This document shows, piece by piece, positions 20,007 through 30,571 of a stretch of DNA of 64,000 bases (within the stretch, counting starts at the first letter, position 1; each line of letters begins with the position of its first letter). A model generated the notes under the pieces. That model was not told the origin of the DNA. It saw only the letters and a list, made by a program, of their open reading frames with translations, and searched no databases. The stretch spans positions 3,976,501 through 4,040,500 of the forward strand of contig NZ_JAHBRW010000001.1 of NCBI RefSeq assembly GCF_018398315.1. The letters run 5' to 3'. Source of the DNA: Chelatococcus sp. YT9. GTDB lineage: Bacteria; Pseudomonadota; Alphaproteobacteria; Rhizobiales; Beijerinckiaceae. A program made the translations under genes and the position numbers.

Positions 20007-21191
20007 GTGCAGGCGATTGGCTCCGCCGTCGGCCAGCTCCTGCGCATTGCCAGCCTCATCCTTGCCACGACGGGCGTTGCCGCTGCCCAGGATTTTCGAT
20101 CGGCAGCTCCGCATGCGATCCTAATGGACTATGGTTCCGGGACCGTTCTCTATGAGAAGGCCGCCGACACGCTCATGATTCCGGCCAGCATGGCCAAAGT
20201 CATGACCGCCGAGCTTCTCTTCCGTGAGATCAAGGAAGGGCGCATTACCTTCGACACCGAGTTCGTGGTCTCCGAAAATGCCTGGCGTCGTGGTGGCGCT
20301 CCGTCCGGCGGTTCGGCGATGTATGCGGCGCTTGGCAGCTCGGTGAAGGTCATCGATCTCCTCCAGGGCCTCGCGATCCAATCGGGAAATGACGCGTCCA
20401 TCGTCATCGCGGAGGGCATTGCCGGGAACGAGGCCAATTTCGCGCGTATGATGACCGATCGCGCGCGCGAACTCGGTCTTTCACGCTCGACCTTCATGAA
20501 TTCGACCGGCCTTGATGATCCGGATCAGCGTACCACCGCCCGCGATCTCGCAATCCTGACCGCCCACATCATCCGCACCTATCCCGATCTCTACACCTAT
20601 TTCGGCAAGCCGGAGTTCACCTGGAACAAGATACGCCAGCTTAATCGCAATCCCCTGATCGCGATGAGCATCGGTGCCGATGGTGTCAAGACCGGGTATC
20701 TCAAGGAGGCGGGCTACGGGCTCATCGGTTCAGCCGTAAGCGGCGAGCGTCGGCTCATCGTTGTCGTCAATGGTCTGAAGACGGCGCGGGATCGCGCAGA
20801 CGATGCGCGCCGGCTTCTGGATTGGGGTTTCCGTTCCTTTGAGACGCGGCGTTTGTTCGGCGCGAATGTGGAGGTGGGAGAAGCGAGCGTCTATGGTGGT
20901 GTGGAAAGCAGCGTCGGCCTCGTGTCGCCCAATCCTATCGAGGTTCTCATTCCGCGCGGTTCGGCCGACAAGCTCGTCGCGAAGATCGTCTACACCGGGC
21001 CATTGATGCCGCCGGTCGCTGCGGGTAAGGAAGTCGCACGCTTCAAGGTGACACGCGGCGACGTCGAAGTGCTCGACCTGCCGCTCGTGACGGCGCGGGC
21101 GGTGGAGCGGGGCAGTATCTCGCAGCGCGCCTTCGGAGCAATGTTCGAGTTGTCGACCGGCTTTATCCGGGACGCGTTCAACAAGCTTTAG
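20007..21191 (+). CDS. D-alanyl-D-alanine carboxypeptidase (class C penicillin-binding protein)
   Basis: 394 residues from GTG at 20007, preceded by AAGGCAG; this start gives a normal signal peptide (hydrophobic LLRIASLILATTGVAAA, cleavage near AAAQ). The frame is open further upstream to 19875 with no good start. The serine peptidase motifs are S61-MAK64, S126-G-N128 and K228-TG230. It removes the terminal D-Ala of peptidoglycan stem peptides in the periplasm. The C-terminal PBP5-like beta domain follows, ending in an amphipathic helix (FELSTGFIRDAFNKL). tmk starts right after its stop. Confidence 0.92.
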   Translation: MQAIGSAVGQLLRIASLILATTGVAAAQDFRSAAPHAILMDYGSGTVLYEKAADTLMIPASMAKVMTAELLFREIKEGRITFDTEFVVSENAWRRGGAPSGGSAMYAALGSSVKVIDLLQGLAIQSGNDASIVIAEGIAGNEANFARMMTDRARELGLSRSTFMNSTGLDDPDQRTTARDLAILTAHIIRTYPDLYTYFGKPEFTWNKIRQLNRNPLIAMSIGADGVKTGYLKEAGYGLIGSAVSGERRLIVVVNGLKTARDRADDARRLLDWGFRSFETRRLFGANVEVGEASVYGGVESSVGLVSPNPIEVLIPRGSADKLVAKIVYTGPLMPPVAAGKEVARFKVTRGDVEVLDLPLVTARAVERGSISQRAFGAMFELSTGFIRDAFNKL

Positions 21192-21206
21192 GTGCAAGCC
21201 GCTTTG

Positions 21207-21932
21207 ATGAAACAAGCAGCGGAGCGCGTGGAAAAGGCCCCCTTCATAACATTCGAGGGCGGTGAGGGAGCCGGAAAGTCCACGCAGATCAAGCGGTTGG
21301 CCGCGCGCCTTCAGGGCGCGGGTGTCGACGTCGTCATGACCCGCGAGCCTGGCGGGTCCCCTAAGGCCGAGCAGATCCGCGCGCTGCTTTTGGCGGGCGC
21401 CGCCAAGCGCTTCGGGACGCTGGCCGAAGCTGTTCTGTTTTCCGCAGCCCGCATCGACCACATCGACACCCTGATCGCACCGGCGCTCAGGCGGGGCACG
21501 TGGGTCCTCTGTGATCGCTTCGTCGATTCGACGCGCGTCTATCAAGGCGCGTCCGGGGGCATCGATCCCAGGCAGATTGCCGCTCTGGAGCGGGTTGTCG
21601 CCGGAGATGTCATGCCTGACCTGACCGTCATCCTCGATTTGCCGGCCGAGGCTGGCCTGGCGCGGGCGGCTGCACGCACGGGCACCGCTGGCGCCAGCGA
21701 TCGTTTCGAAGCTGAAGGGCTTGGTTTCCACGAAAAGTTGCGGGAAGCCTTTCTGTCTATCGCCGCCGCCGAGCCGGGGCGGTGCGTCGTTATCGACGCT
21801 ACGAAAGACAAGGATGACGTCGAGGAGGCGATCTGGACGGCGGTCGTCGAGCGCCTGCCGATCCCTGCGGCCGCCCGCGCAAAGATGCAGCCGTCGAAGA
21901 GGACAAAGCGGGGACCGCGTGTCCCAAGCTGA
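21207..21932 (+). CDS. tmk: Thymidylate kinase
   Basis: 241 residues from the ATG at 21207; a GTG directly after the previous stop (21192) would add five residues. It phosphorylates dTMP to dTDP. The P-loop is FEGGEGAGKST near residues 16-26, with TREPGGSPKAE and the DRFVDSTRVYQGA motif following. A basic C-terminal extension past the usual ~210 residues ([12 protein letters not shown]) overlaps holB by 14 bases. This is part of the dac-tmk-holB-metG-tatD block found widely in Hyphomicrobiales. Confidence 0.95.
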   Translation: MKQAAERVEKAPFITFEGGEGAGKSTQIKRLAARLQGAGVDVVMTREPGGSPKAEQIRALLLAGAAKRFGTLAEAVLFSAARIDHIDTLIAPALRRGTWVLCDRFVDSTRVYQGASGGIDPRQIAALERVVAGDVMPDLTVILDLPAEAGLARAAARTGTAGASDRFEAEGLGFHEKLREAFLSIAAAEPGRCVVIDATKDKDDVEEAIWTAVVERLPIPAAARAKMQPSKRTKRGPRVPS

Positions 21933-22983
21933 TGGGATCGAAGCTGACCGCTTTCTGGATTGTCCGCATCCGCGTGAGCAGGCTGATCTCGTCGGACACG
22001 CCGGGGCGGAATCCGCGTTTCTTGAAGCCTTCCGGAGCGGGCGCCTCCATCACGCGTGGCTGATCGGTGGGCCACAGGGCATCGGCAAGGCGACCTTTGC
22101 CTATCGCGCCGCGCGTTTTCTCCTCGCAAACCCCGACCCTTCAGCACCAGCCGTTGCGCGCGCGACGGATCTCCGCATTGACCAGGACCACCCCGTAGCG
22201 CGTAAGGTGGCTGCGCTTTCCCATCCCGACCTCGTGGTCCTGCGGCGAACGCCGGGGACTGACAAGAAGGGGCCCTCCACGTCCATTCCCATCGACGCGG
22301 TGCGCCGGGCGCTCGCGGTCTTCGGGACCACCGCCGGTGCCGGCGGCTACCGCGTAGCAATCGTCGACAGCGTCGAGGATCTCAACGCGGCCAGCGCCAA
22401 CGCTCTGCTCAAGGTGGTTGAGGAGCCGCCGCCGCGCTCAGTATTCCTCATCGTTGCGCATGCACCCGGGCGCACGATGGCGACCTTGCGCTCGCGCTGC
22501 CGCAAGATGACCATGCGGCCTCTTTCAGCGGACGATGTGGCTACTGTTCTGACGAATCTGCACGGACATGCTGATTCCGCGGCCGTGCAGCAGGCGGCGG
22601 GGATGGCAGACGGCTCCGTGCGCACGGCACTCCGACTGATCGACCCGGATGTCAGCGCGTTGGTCGAGCGTGTCCAGCGGACGCTCGCCCGCCTGCCTGA
22701 TGAGGATGTGACCGAGCTTTACAGCCTTGCGGAGCAGTTGTCCGGACGCGCGGACGACGAGCGCTTCTCGACTTTTCTGACGACGGTCGGAGATTGGATT
22801 GGCGAGCGGTTGCACAGCGAGGCGGCTGGCGGCGCCTCACGCCTTGCGCCACTCGTGGAGGTATGGGACAAAGGCCTCCGCGCGGCGCGCGACGTCCAGG
22901 TTCTTAATCTCGATCGTCGCCCGTTCGTATTTTCCCTTATCGGCGACCTCGCGGAGGCCGTTCGGCGCTCCAGCGCCGCGTGA
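21919..22983 (+). CDS. holB: DNA polymerase III subunit delta prime
   Basis: 354 residues from the GTG at 21919 inside the tmk 3' end, with GGGG about six bases upstream; the longer open frame upstream is only the other frame of tmk. It is a clamp-loader AAA+ subunit. The RFC-like fold is shown by [29 protein letters not shown] and the [17 protein letters not shown] sensor-1 region. The P-loop-like GPQGIGKAT is preserved more than in E. coli delta prime, and an SRC motif (LRSRCRKM) is present. Its stop is followed by metG 32 bases later. Confidence 0.93.
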   Translation: MSQADGIEADRFLDCPHPREQADLVGHAGAESAFLEAFRSGRLHHAWLIGGPQGIGKATFAYRAARFLLANPDPSAPAVARATDLRIDQDHPVARKVAALSHPDLVVLRRTPGTDKKGPSTSIPIDAVRRALAVFGTTAGAGGYRVAIVDSVEDLNAASANALLKVVEEPPPRSVFLIVAHAPGRTMATLRSRCRKMTMRPLSADDVATVLTNLHGHADSAAVQQAAGMADGSVRTALRLIDPDVSALVERVQRTLARLPDEDVTELYSLAEQLSGRADDERFSTFLTTVGDWIGERLHSEAAGGASRLAPLVEVWDKGLRAARDVQVLNLDRRPFVFSLIGDLAEAVRRSSAA

Positions 22984-23015
22984 GCCATGATGTCGTCGCC
23001 TCTGGTGGTTGGCGC

Positions 23016-24578
23016 ATGGCCGAGACGTTCTATATCACGACCCCGATCTTCTACCCCAATGGTGCGCCGCATATCGGTCACGCCTATACGGTGATTGCCA
23101 CCGATGCCCTGGCGCGGTTTCAGCGGCTTGACGGCAAGGACGTGCTGTTCCTGTCCGGCACCGATGAGCACGGGCTGAAGATGCAGCAGACGGCCGAGAA
23201 GGAAGGGGTGACGGCTAAGGAACTCGCGGACCGCAATTCGGCGGTGTTTCAGACTCTGCTCAAACACCTGCACTGCTCCAACGATGATTTCATCCGCACC
23301 ACCGAGCCGCGCCACTATGAAGCCTGCCAGGCGATCTGGAAGGCGATGGCTGCCAATGGGGACATCTACCTCGATCGCTATGCCGGTTGGTATTCAGTGC
23401 GCCAGGAGGCCTATTTCGAGGAGAGCGAAACTAAGGTCGGCGACGATGGCGTGCGCCGTGAGCCGCTCGGCTCGCCCGTGGAGTGGAACGAGGAGGAAAG
23501 CTATTTCTTCCGTCTCTCCGCCTATCAGGATCGCTTGCTCGCCTTCTACGAGGCGAATCCGGATTTTATCGGGCCCACGGAGCGCCGCAACGAGGTGATC
23601 AGCTTCGTGAAGTCTGGGCTGCGTGACCTCTCGGTATCTCGCACCACCTTCGACTGGGGCGTGCCGGTTCCGGACGATCCGAAGCACGTGATGTATGTCT
23701 GGGTGGACGCGCTGACCAATTACATCACCGCGGCCGGCTATCCCGACGCCGCAGCTCCGAAATGGCGCTACTGGCCGGCGAGCGCGCATATCATCGGCAA
23801 GGACATCTTACGCTTCCACGCGGTTTATTGGCCGGCCTTCCTGATGGCTGCGGGAATAGAGCCACCCAAGCGCGTTTTCGCGCATGGCTTTCTGTTCAAC
23901 CGCGGCGAGAAGATGTCGAAGTCGGTCGGCAACGTGATCGATCCCTTCGAGCTCGTGGAGCGCTATGGCCTCGACCAGGTGCGCTACTTCTTCCTGCGGG
24001 AGGTGCCGTTCGGCCAGGATGGCAGCTATAGCCATGAAGCGATCGTCAATCGCACCAATGCCGATCTCGCGAACGATCTCGGCAATCTGGCGCAACGCTC
24101 CCTCTCGATGATCGCCAAGAACTGCGACGGCAAGGTGCCGGCGCCTTCGGCCTTCGCGCCGGCCGACGAGGCACTGCTTGCTGCTGCGGACGCGCTGATG
24201 CCCAAGGCACGCGCGGCGATCGCCGATTTTGCGCTGCACAGCCTTCTGGCCGAGACCTGGGCCGTGGTGGCGGAGGCGAACCGCTATTTCGCATCTCAGG
24301 AGCCATGGACGCTGCGCAAGACGGATCCCGCCCGCATGGCGACTGTCCTTTATGTCACGGCTGAGGTGTTGCGGCAGGTGGCCATCCTCGTGCAGCCCGT
24401 GACGCCGAACGCCGCCGAAAAGCTTCTCGACCTGCTCGCTATTTCGCCGGAAGCGCGCAATTTCGCGGCGCTCGGTTCTGCGGGACGCCTGGCTGAGGGC
24501 GGTGCCTTGCCGCCTCCCGCACCAATCTTCCCGCGGTATGTCGAGCCGGAGGCCGCGGGCGAAGGGCAGGGCGCGTGA
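23016..24578 (+). CDS. metG: Methionyl-tRNA synthetase
   Basis: 520 residues from the ATG at 23016; a GTG at 22980 overlapping the holB stop would add 12 residues without family similarity. Class I signatures are HIGH at 19-22 and KMSKS at 299-303. No zinc-knuckle cysteines in the connective domain and no C-terminal tRNA-binding EMAP domain are seen, as for the shorter MetG type of about 510-520 residues. The stop overlaps the tatD GTG (GTGA). Confidence 0.96.
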   Translation: MAETFYITTPIFYPNGAPHIGHAYTVIATDALARFQRLDGKDVLFLSGTDEHGLKMQQTAEKEGVTAKELADRNSAVFQTLLKHLHCSNDDFIRTTEPRHYEACQAIWKAMAANGDIYLDRYAGWYSVRQEAYFEESETKVGDDGVRREPLGSPVEWNEEESYFFRLSAYQDRLLAFYEANPDFIGPTERRNEVISFVKSGLRDLSVSRTTFDWGVPVPDDPKHVMYVWVDALTNYITAAGYPDAAAPKWRYWPASAHIIGKDILRFHAVYWPAFLMAAGIEPPKRVFAHGFLFNRGEKMSKSVGNVIDPFELVERYGLDQVRYFFLREVPFGQDGSYSHEAIVNRTNADLANDLGNLAQRSLSMIAKNCDGKVPAPSAFAPADEALLAAADALMPKARAAIADFALHSLLAETWAVVAEANRYFASQEPWTLRKTDPARMATVLYVTAEVLRQVAILVQPVTPNAAEKLLDLLAISPEARNFAALGSAGRLAEGGALPPPAPIFPRYVEPEAAGEGQGA

Positions 24579-25390
24579 CGGGCATGCTGGTCGATAGTCA
24601 TTGCCATCTCGACTACTACCAGACTGATCTCGACGCGATCCTGGCGCGGGCGCAGGCGGCAGGCGTCAGGCGCCTTGTCACGATCTCGACCCTCGTCAGC
24701 CAATTCGATACCTATCGCGCGTTGGCCGAGCGCAATCCCGGCGTCTTCTTCTCGGTGGGCACGCATCCCCACCAGGTTGGCGAAGAGCCCGACGTGCCGG
24801 TTTCTCGGCTGGTCGCGCTCTCCGCTCACCCGCGCTGTATCGCGATCGGCGAGGCGGGCCTCGACTATTTCTATGATCGCAATCCGCGCGACCTACAGCA
24901 GGCGGTGTTCCGGACACATATCGCTGCAGCGCGGGACAGCGGGCTTCCGCTCGTCATTCACGCGCGGTCGGCTGACGAGGATATGATCGCGATCCTGAAG
25001 GACGAGATCCGGGCAGGAACCTTCACCGCGGTGCTGCATTGCTTTTCGTCTGGCCGGGAACTGGCCGAGGTAGGGCTTGAGCTCGGGCTCTACCTCTCGT
25101 TCTCTGGAATCCTGACCTTCCGGCGATCCGAGGAACTGCGGGCGATCGCGGCGATGGCGCCGATTGAACGCCTGCTGGTGGAGACGGATGCACCTTATCT
25201 CGCACCGGAACCCTTCCGGGGCAAGCGCAATGAGCCCGCGCATGTCGGCTATACCGCGCGCGTTCTTGCAGAGGTGAAGGGGATGGATGAAGCTGCCCTG
25301 ATCGCCGCGACCACCGCCAATTTCGAACGCCTCTTCGCGAAAGTCGGCCGGGATGAGCTGGTCGCCAATGCGGAAGGACGTGCCTCGTGA
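24575..25390 (+). CDS. TatD family metal-dependent DNase
   Basis: 271 residues from the GTG at 24575, which overlaps the metG TGA; an ATG at 24584 is an alternative. The metal site begins with DSHCHLD, and [22 protein letters not shown] and ETDAPYL supply the other conserved metal and acid residues of the TIM-barrel hydrolase. Members act as 3'-to-5' exonucleases or DNases in DNA repair and quality control. The stop overlaps the next gene by four bases, so metG, tatD and the hydrolase are coupled. Confidence 0.93.
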   Translation: MTGMLVDSHCHLDYYQTDLDAILARAQAAGVRRLVTISTLVSQFDTYRALAERNPGVFFSVGTHPHQVGEEPDVPVSRLVALSAHPRCIAIGEAGLDYFYDRNPRDLQQAVFRTHIAAARDSGLPLVIHARSADEDMIAILKDEIRAGTFTAVLHCFSSGRELAEVGLELGLYLSFSGILTFRRSEELRAIAAMAPIERLLVETDAPYLAPEPFRGKRNEPAHVGYTARVLAEVKGMDEAALIAATTANFERLFAKVGRDELVANAEGRAS

Positions 25391-26187
25391 CGATGAGTGT
25401 TACCGTTCTCGGTTGTGGATCATCCGGTGGCGTCCCGCGCGTCGGCGGCGGGTGGGGTGCTTGCGACCCCGGCGAGCCGCGCAACCGGCGCAGGCGGTGT
25501 TCGGTTCTCGTCGAGCGGCGCGGTAGCGGAGGAACAACCCGCGTGCTGATCGACACATCGCCGGACCTCCGGGAACAGTTGCTGTCGGCGAATGTCGACC
25601 ATCTCGACGGCGTGCTCTACACGCATCAGCACGCGGACCATACCCACGGCATAGACGACTTACGGCCGCTGTCGCTGCGTATGCGTCGTCCCATCGATGT
25701 CTATGCGAACCGAGCGACTGGCGAGTTCCTGCGGGAAACCTTCGGCTATTGCTTCGCGACGCCCCTCGACAGCGAATATCCGCCTTTCCTGATAGAGCAT
25801 TCTCTTCAGGCCGGACGAGCGGTCGTCATCGAGGGGCCTGGTGGTGCCGTCACCGCCATGCCGTTCTCGATGCAGCACGGCCGTCTTGAAGCTTACGGAT
25901 TTCGGATCGGCGATTTCGCCTACGCCACCGACATCAACCACATGCCGGAGGCGAGCGTGCCCTACGTCATGGGGCTCGACGTTCTGATCCTGGATGCGCT
26001 GCGCTACACGCCGCATGCGACGCATTTCAGCGTGTCGGAAGCGCTGGCGCTCATCGATCGCGTGACGCCGAGACAGGCTTTCCTGACGAATCTCCATAAC
26101 GATCTCGACTATGGTAAGTTATCCGGCGAACTGCCCACCGGCATCGAGCCCGCCTATGATGGATTGTCGATCGTCATAAGCCACTGA
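25387..26187 (+). CDS. PhnP-like metallo-beta-lactamase fold hydrolase
   Basis: 266 residues from the GTG at 25387 in a GTGA overlap with tatD; an ATG at 25393 is possible. The N-terminal LGCGSSGGVPRVG and the metal motif THQHADHTHG are typical of the PhnP/phosphodiesterase branch of the fold. Later metal ligands are the Asp of YATDINHMPE and the His of LTNLHNDLDYG. No phn genes for phosphonate use are nearby, so a general phosphodiesterase role is more likely than C-P lyase support. The exact substrate is unknown. Confidence 0.9.
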   Translation: MTMSVTVLGCGSSGGVPRVGGGWGACDPGEPRNRRRRCSVLVERRGSGGTTRVLIDTSPDLREQLLSANVDHLDGVLYTHQHADHTHGIDDLRPLSLRMRRPIDVYANRATGEFLRETFGYCFATPLDSEYPPFLIEHSLQAGRAVVIEGPGGAVTAMPFSMQHGRLEAYGFRIGDFAYATDINHMPEASVPYVMGLDVLILDALRYTPHATHFSVSEALALIDRVTPRQAFLTNLHNDLDYGKLSGELPTGIEPAYDGLSIVISH

Positions 26188-26227
26188 GGTCATGGCGAAT
26201 GGACCGGCGACATTTCGCCATCCAGTG
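26182..26227 (+). terminator. Extended hairpin at the end of the metG-tatD operon
   Basis: ATGGCGA (26192-26198) pairs with TCGCCAT (26215-26221), and the flanking CACTG (26182-26186) and CAGTG (26223-26227) extend the stem. It spans the stop codon. No T tract follows, so it is a U-less candidate. Confidence 0.4.
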
Positions 26228-26389
26228 ACGACGTGCTCGCACTCCCGGAAAGTTCATTAAATTTTCCTGTGGGATGCTGCCTCCGCGAGGCCGTTGGCGC
26301 GGGCTGCATTGCTGCTCATCGGCATTCTCCCATCCTTGATTGTATCGCGCAAGGCATGCAGCTTAAGCGCGCAATCGGTCGAGGCATGG

Positions 26390-27178
26390 ATGGACATGCG
26401 GCGCGACGGGCCCTGCCGGACTTCCAGGCTTGATGAGATCGAGGGCAACTCGTTCATCATCCAGCCTGCGAAATCGTTGCGTCTGCGGTGGCTGACGATG
26501 CTGGCATTTGCGTTTGCCCTTGCTGGTACTGCCTCATCCGCTGAAGCTGAGGCCTGCACCCGCCACCTCAGCGATGTCGCGAATGCCGGATCCCCTTGCG
26601 GCCGGGAGACTCGGTTGATCGACGTCGCGCAGTTGGATCCGGCGACCAGACTGAGCGAGCTTTCGCTGACGAAAATCGAGGCGACCCCGGCCGGTGAGAC
26701 CCGATTCGGCGTCGAGATCGTCACACGGCTGGGGCCGCAAACCGTCTCGCCTGCTGATCTCCTCTGGTTTCAGGCCGCCTTCGTCGAAGGGGACCTCAAG
26801 GCTGGGGTGAGCGCGGGAACGGCCGCCGTACAGACCACCCAGCCCGAGCTGCCGCAGACTGTGCCGCAAGCGGAGAGTTGGAGCCTGTCGGGCGGGCTTG
26901 TTCACCATTGGCTGCCGAACCTTCGGCATACGGTTTTCGCAAATCTCGCCTGGCAGGAGCCGCCAAGGATCGCTTTGCGGGCCCAGGGAGATGACCACGG
27001 AAGACTGACTTTGGGCACAGGCACGCGACTGACCTGGTCGCCGGTCGCGAACATGGATCTCGGTCTGGAAGTGCTTTACACGCGCTCCGGCGAATTCGTG
27101 AGCCGGCGCATCGGTTTCAAGGATCTGACCCTGGATGGGACGATCGATGCGCGTGTGCGTTTCAACAAGGGGTTCTAG
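26390..27178 (+). CDS. Small porin-like outer-membrane protein
   Basis: 262 residues from an ATG at 26390 with GAGG five bases upstream; the ATG at 26498 directly before the hydrophobic LAFAFALAGTASSAEA segment is an alternative that gives a normal signal peptide. The C-terminal ~110 residues resemble the last strands of Hyphomicrobiales porins (Porin_2): GGLVHHWLPNLRHTVFANLAW, then GTRLTWSPVANMDLGLEVLYTRS, ending in Phe. Full porins of this family are 340-500 residues, so this is either a compact relative or a shortened copy. The N-terminal half is not recognised. Confidence 0.65.
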   Translation: MDMRRDGPCRTSRLDEIEGNSFIIQPAKSLRLRWLTMLAFAFALAGTASSAEAEACTRHLSDVANAGSPCGRETRLIDVAQLDPATRLSELSLTKIEATPAGETRFGVEIVTRLGPQTVSPADLLWFQAAFVEGDLKAGVSAGTAAVQTTQPELPQTVPQAESWSLSGGLVHHWLPNLRHTVFANLAWQEPPRIALRAQGDDHGRLTLGTGTRLTWSPVANMDLGLEVLYTRSGEFVSRRIGFKDLTLDGTIDARVRFNKGF

Positions 27179-27304
27179 GGAACGGGCTTACGGGTGCTGC
27201 CGGACAGCTTTGGGACAAGAAAATGCAGTAATATGAAATGCTTTCGCCTGTCTTTTGATTCAAATTGCAAGCTGCTCGTTTGTTGAGTTCAGGTTCCGAG
27301 GCCC

Positions 27305-28198
27305 CTACGGCATCCGCGCATCGATGCCTTGTACGAAGCGCAGGATGGCCTTCATCACGGCGGGTTCCCAAGTGAGCGGCGTGTGGCCCTGGTCCGGGAT
27401 GGTCAGGGCTTCCATCTTGGGGTAGCGGGCCTGCATGGCAGACAATGTCGCTTCAGACAGGATATCCGAATTGGCGCCCCGTATCGTCAGCATCGGCACG
27501 TTGCGCAAAAGATCACAGTAGCTCCAGAGTTCCGGTAGCGGCTCCTCCAGATCAACGCTTTCGAGCGTCTTCACCAGCGCCGGATCATAGGCGGGAATGA
27601 GCTTGCCTTTTTCCTCCACCCATGTACGGCGCGCGAGAAGGTCCCAGTCGGCATCGCCTAGCGCAGGGAATTGGGCGCTTGAGAGCAGCTTGAGGATTCC
27701 GACGGCCTCGCGGAAATCAGCCGGTGTCGGCAGCTTGCCGATATAGCCGCGAATGCGAATCAGCCCGCGCGGATCGAGAACAGGGCCAACATCGTTAAGG
27801 ACGGCTCCTTTCACGACGCCGGCGCGCGCAACCGCCAGCGCCATGATGAGCAGACCTCCGCGCGATGTGCCGACGAAAATGGCCTCTGGCACACCAAGCG
27901 CGGTCAGGACCTGGAGCAGGTCATCGACCTCCACCTGGGGATCGTAGTGCGTCCAGTCCTTGTCCCATTCCGAGAGGCCGCGGCCACGATAGTCAACGGC
28001 AAGGACACGGCGCGGACGGCGGGCGTCAGAAGCAAGGGCTATCGCGAGTTCATGGAAATCCGCGGCCGTGCGAGCAAGCCCCGGCAGGCACACCACGGGC
28101 AGATATTCGCTGGGGTGGCTGCCGTAAATTCGGACATGAAGGCGCAGTCCATCGCTTGCACTTACAAATTCATCGCGGAAGCCGTCACTCACAGTCAT
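27305..28198 (-). CDS. Alpha/beta hydrolase
   Basis: 297 residues. The nucleophile elbow is GTSRGG with Ser in the centre, preceded by the oxyanion region PVVCLPGLARTAADF and DYRGRGLSEW. The catalytic His is in DQGHTPL near the C terminus and a likely Asp lies in RGANSDILS. No signal peptide is seen, so it is cytoplasmic. The substrate cannot be told from sequence. It is followed upstream, on the same strand, by the slt gene with a 75-base gap. Confidence 0.88.
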   Translation of the reverse strand: MTVSDGFRDEFVSASDGLRLHVRIYGSHPSEYLPVVCLPGLARTAADFHELAIALASDARRPRRVLAVDYRGRGLSEWDKDWTHYDPQVEVDDLLQVLTALGVPEAIFVGTSRGGLLIMALAVARAGVVKGAVLNDVGPVLDPRGLIRIRGYIGKLPTPADFREAVGILKLLSSAQFPALGDADWDLLARRTWVEEKGKLIPAYDPALVKTLESVDLEEPLPELWSYCDLLRNVPMLTIRGANSDILSEATLSAMQARYPKMEALTIPDQGHTPLTWEPAVMKAILRFVQGIDARMP

Positions 28199-28273
28199 CA
28201 GTCACCAGCACAGCACGCAACAAGACCCGGCAACATTGCCAGGCGACCTTATGACCGACCCTGGCGCGGCTGC

Positions 28274-30571
28274 CTACTGGAATGCACCCCGCCGGAGATC
28301 GCGCTCGATGAACAGGGCGGTTCGGTCACTCAGAATATGCCGGTAGACCTGAAGATTCTCCATAACACGTTGCACATAATTCCGTGTTTCCGGAAATGGG
28401 ATGCGCTCGACCCAGTCGACCGTGTCAACGCCGTTGTCGCGCGGGTCACCATAGGCGGCGATCCACTTGCGCACGTTGCCGGGCCCAGCATTGTAGGCGG
28501 CGAAGGTCAGAATGTAGGACCCGCGCCAATAGCCGACGAGCTCGCCGAGATGCGCCGTGCCCAGAGTGGCGTTGTAGGCCGGATCACTCGTCAGGCGATC
28601 GACGTCGAAGGGCAGGCCTGCCTTCTGCGCGGTGGCTTTCGCGGTGGCGGGCATGAGTTGCATAAGCCCGCGCGCCCCGGCCGATGAAACCGCGTCCGCA
28701 GCGAAGGCGCTTTCCTGCCGGGCGATCGCATAGGTCATAGACCGCTCGACGCTATCACCCGCGGTTTCGAAGGTCGGAATTCCGCTTGTCGGAAAGGCCG
28801 TCCGGTCGAGGGGAAAGCCGCGGTAGAGCGCACGCTTGCCAACGACCAGCTCTGCCCGGGTGTCTCCTAACGAGGCCGCGATGTGCGCGACAGCGGTCAT
28901 CGTGTCAGCACCCTGCACATTGCGTGCGAGTTCATCGAGCAGAAGAGTAGCGATCCGCCGCTCGTCGAGATGGTAAAGAAGCCGGATTGCTTGGACGATT
29001 TCGCCTTTCTCGAGCGACGCGCGCGCGAGGACATCGCCTTTCGGGGGCGGGTTAACCGGCAGATCGGTCATGCCGAGCTTGGCGCGCGCGAGCTGCCCGT
29101 AATAGGTGGTGACGTGCTGGGCTGCAGCCTCATAGAACGTGTCCGCCTCGCCGGGGTGCTTTGCGGCTTCGGCAGCTCGGCCGCGCCAGTAGGCCACGCG
29201 CGCGACGGAGGTCGGCAGGTCGGCGTGCGGCTCAGCTGCCGCGAAATGCTCCGCGGCTCGATCGGGCTTGTCGAGGAAGCGCAAGGCGATCCAGCCGGCG
29301 AGCATCTCTGTCTCGATCGTGTCCGTCTCGCTGACCGCAACATTCGGCCTGATGATGTCGTAGGCCAGTTGCGGCTTGCCTGCCTCGAGCAAGCCGCGCG
29401 CAAGGCGCTGGCGCTCTTTCGCCCATTGGTCGCCTTCGACGACGGCCTCGCGCTTGGTCGGCGCCTTCAGCATGATCGCCGCGGCTTCCTCGCGCTTTCC
29501 GTCGCGACGCAGCTCCTGTGCTTCGACGAATTGGATCAGCGGCTCCGCCCGTTCCGAGGCACTGAGGTTGTTGAGTGCAGCCTTCATGTTGCCGCCGCGA
29601 TCGATCGTCATGCGGGCCTTCAGGAGCTTAACCTCGGTGGGGCCGATATCGGCAGCCAGACGTTGGGCCGATGCCCAGTCCTTGCGGAAGGCGAGGCGCT
29701 CCAGCCGCGCGCGATTGTTGTCTGCGGTGAAGACCGCGGGAAAGCTCTCCCGCATGGCGCGCTCGAGATCCCGATCAACCGGGTCGTTGCGCCAGGCATC
29801 CTGAACCAGGGCGTGGGCCTTGTCCGGGACCTTCATCTCCGAGCCTTTGTCGCTCGGTTGAGGGTCCTTGTCCTCGGCGGCCTGTTGGTAGGCGAGCGCC
29901 AGAGCGTATTTGCCGTCAGCGCTTTCAGGCTCGCGTCCGGAGAAGAAGGATAGCGTCGCGGCGGGCGATAGCTTCTGCCGCCACATCGCGCGCTCCGCGT
30001 AACGCTGCGTAATGTCGCTCTGAGGCCAGTCGGCCCGGTTCGTCAGGAAAGCCGAAAGGCGCTTGAAGCCTAGATGCGAGCCGTTGTGGCGGATGGCGAT
30101 CCATTCGACGAGCGTGCGCGCGGCCGCGCCCGATAGTCCAGCGGCGAGCTCATCGCCCTCGGCGATGTTCCCCTTGCGATAAAGGTCGATGATCCGCGTG
30201 ACCGTGTCGGCTTCCGCGGTGATGGCATCAAGGTCGGGGCGGGCCATCGAAAGGGCATGGAGCGGCTTGGTGTCGCGGCTCTGCATCTGGTCCGGGCCGG
30301 CATACGCGAGGGTCGCCGGATCGGTGTTCACCGGCGTGGGCGTCGTCTCGGTCGGATCAGCCTCCGCGATGGCTTCCGTGGGTGAGGTGGCCCCCTCAGC
30401 CGCGGCTCTCTCTGCTGCCGGGACAGGGGGCGTGGGTGCGAGCGCAGGCGCTTCCGCCTCCTTGTCGCGAGGAGGGGCCTGTATCTGAACCGGCGTTCTA
30501 TCCGGCCACACCACAGCGGTTGAGAGAACGGCAACCGCGATTCCCGCCAGAAGGCGCGTTCTCGGCTTCAT
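28274..30571 (-). CDS. slt: Soluble lytic murein transglycosylase (Slt70-like)
   Basis: 765 residues from the ATG at 30571, preceded by GGGAG seven bases before it. An N-terminal hydrophobic segment (LLAGIAVAVLSTAVVW) acts as signal peptide or anchor. A Pro/Ala/Glu-rich linker follows, then a long alpha-helical superhelix of about 450 residues. The C-terminal SLT domain has the catalytic E620 in ARQESAF, then GARGLMQLMPATA and FAAYNAGPGNV. It cleaves peptidoglycan to 1,6-anhydromuropeptides in the periplasm. Divergent from dapA. Confidence 0.92.
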   Translation of the reverse strand: MKPRTRLLAGIAVAVLSTAVVWPDRTPVQIQAPPRDKEAEAPALAPTPPVPAAERAAAEGATSPTEAIAEADPTETTPTPVNTDPATLAYAGPDQMQSRDTKPLHALSMARPDLDAITAEADTVTRIIDLYRKGNIAEGDELAAGLSGAAARTLVEWIAIRHNGSHLGFKRLSAFLTNRADWPQSDITQRYAERAMWRQKLSPAATLSFFSGREPESADGKYALALAYQQAAEDKDPQPSDKGSEMKVPDKAHALVQDAWRNDPVDRDLERAMRESFPAVFTADNNRARLERLAFRKDWASAQRLAADIGPTEVKLLKARMTIDRGGNMKAALNNLSASERAEPLIQFVEAQELRRDGKREEAAAIMLKAPTKREAVVEGDQWAKERQRLARGLLEAGKPQLAYDIIRPNVAVSETDTIETEMLAGWIALRFLDKPDRAAEHFAAAEPHADLPTSVARVAYWRGRAAEAAKHPGEADTFYEAAAQHVTTYYGQLARAKLGMTDLPVNPPPKGDVLARASLEKGEIVQAIRLLYHLDERRIATLLLDELARNVQGADTMTAVAHIAASLGDTRAELVVGKRALYRGFPLDRTAFPTSGIPTFETAGDSVERSMTYAIARQESAFAADAVSSAGARGLMQLMPATAKATAQKAGLPFDVDRLTSDPAYNATLGTAHLGELVGYWRGSYILTFAAYNAGPGNVRKWIAAYGDPRDNGVDTVDWVERIPFPETRNYVQRVMENLQVYRHILSDRTALFIERDLRRGAFQ

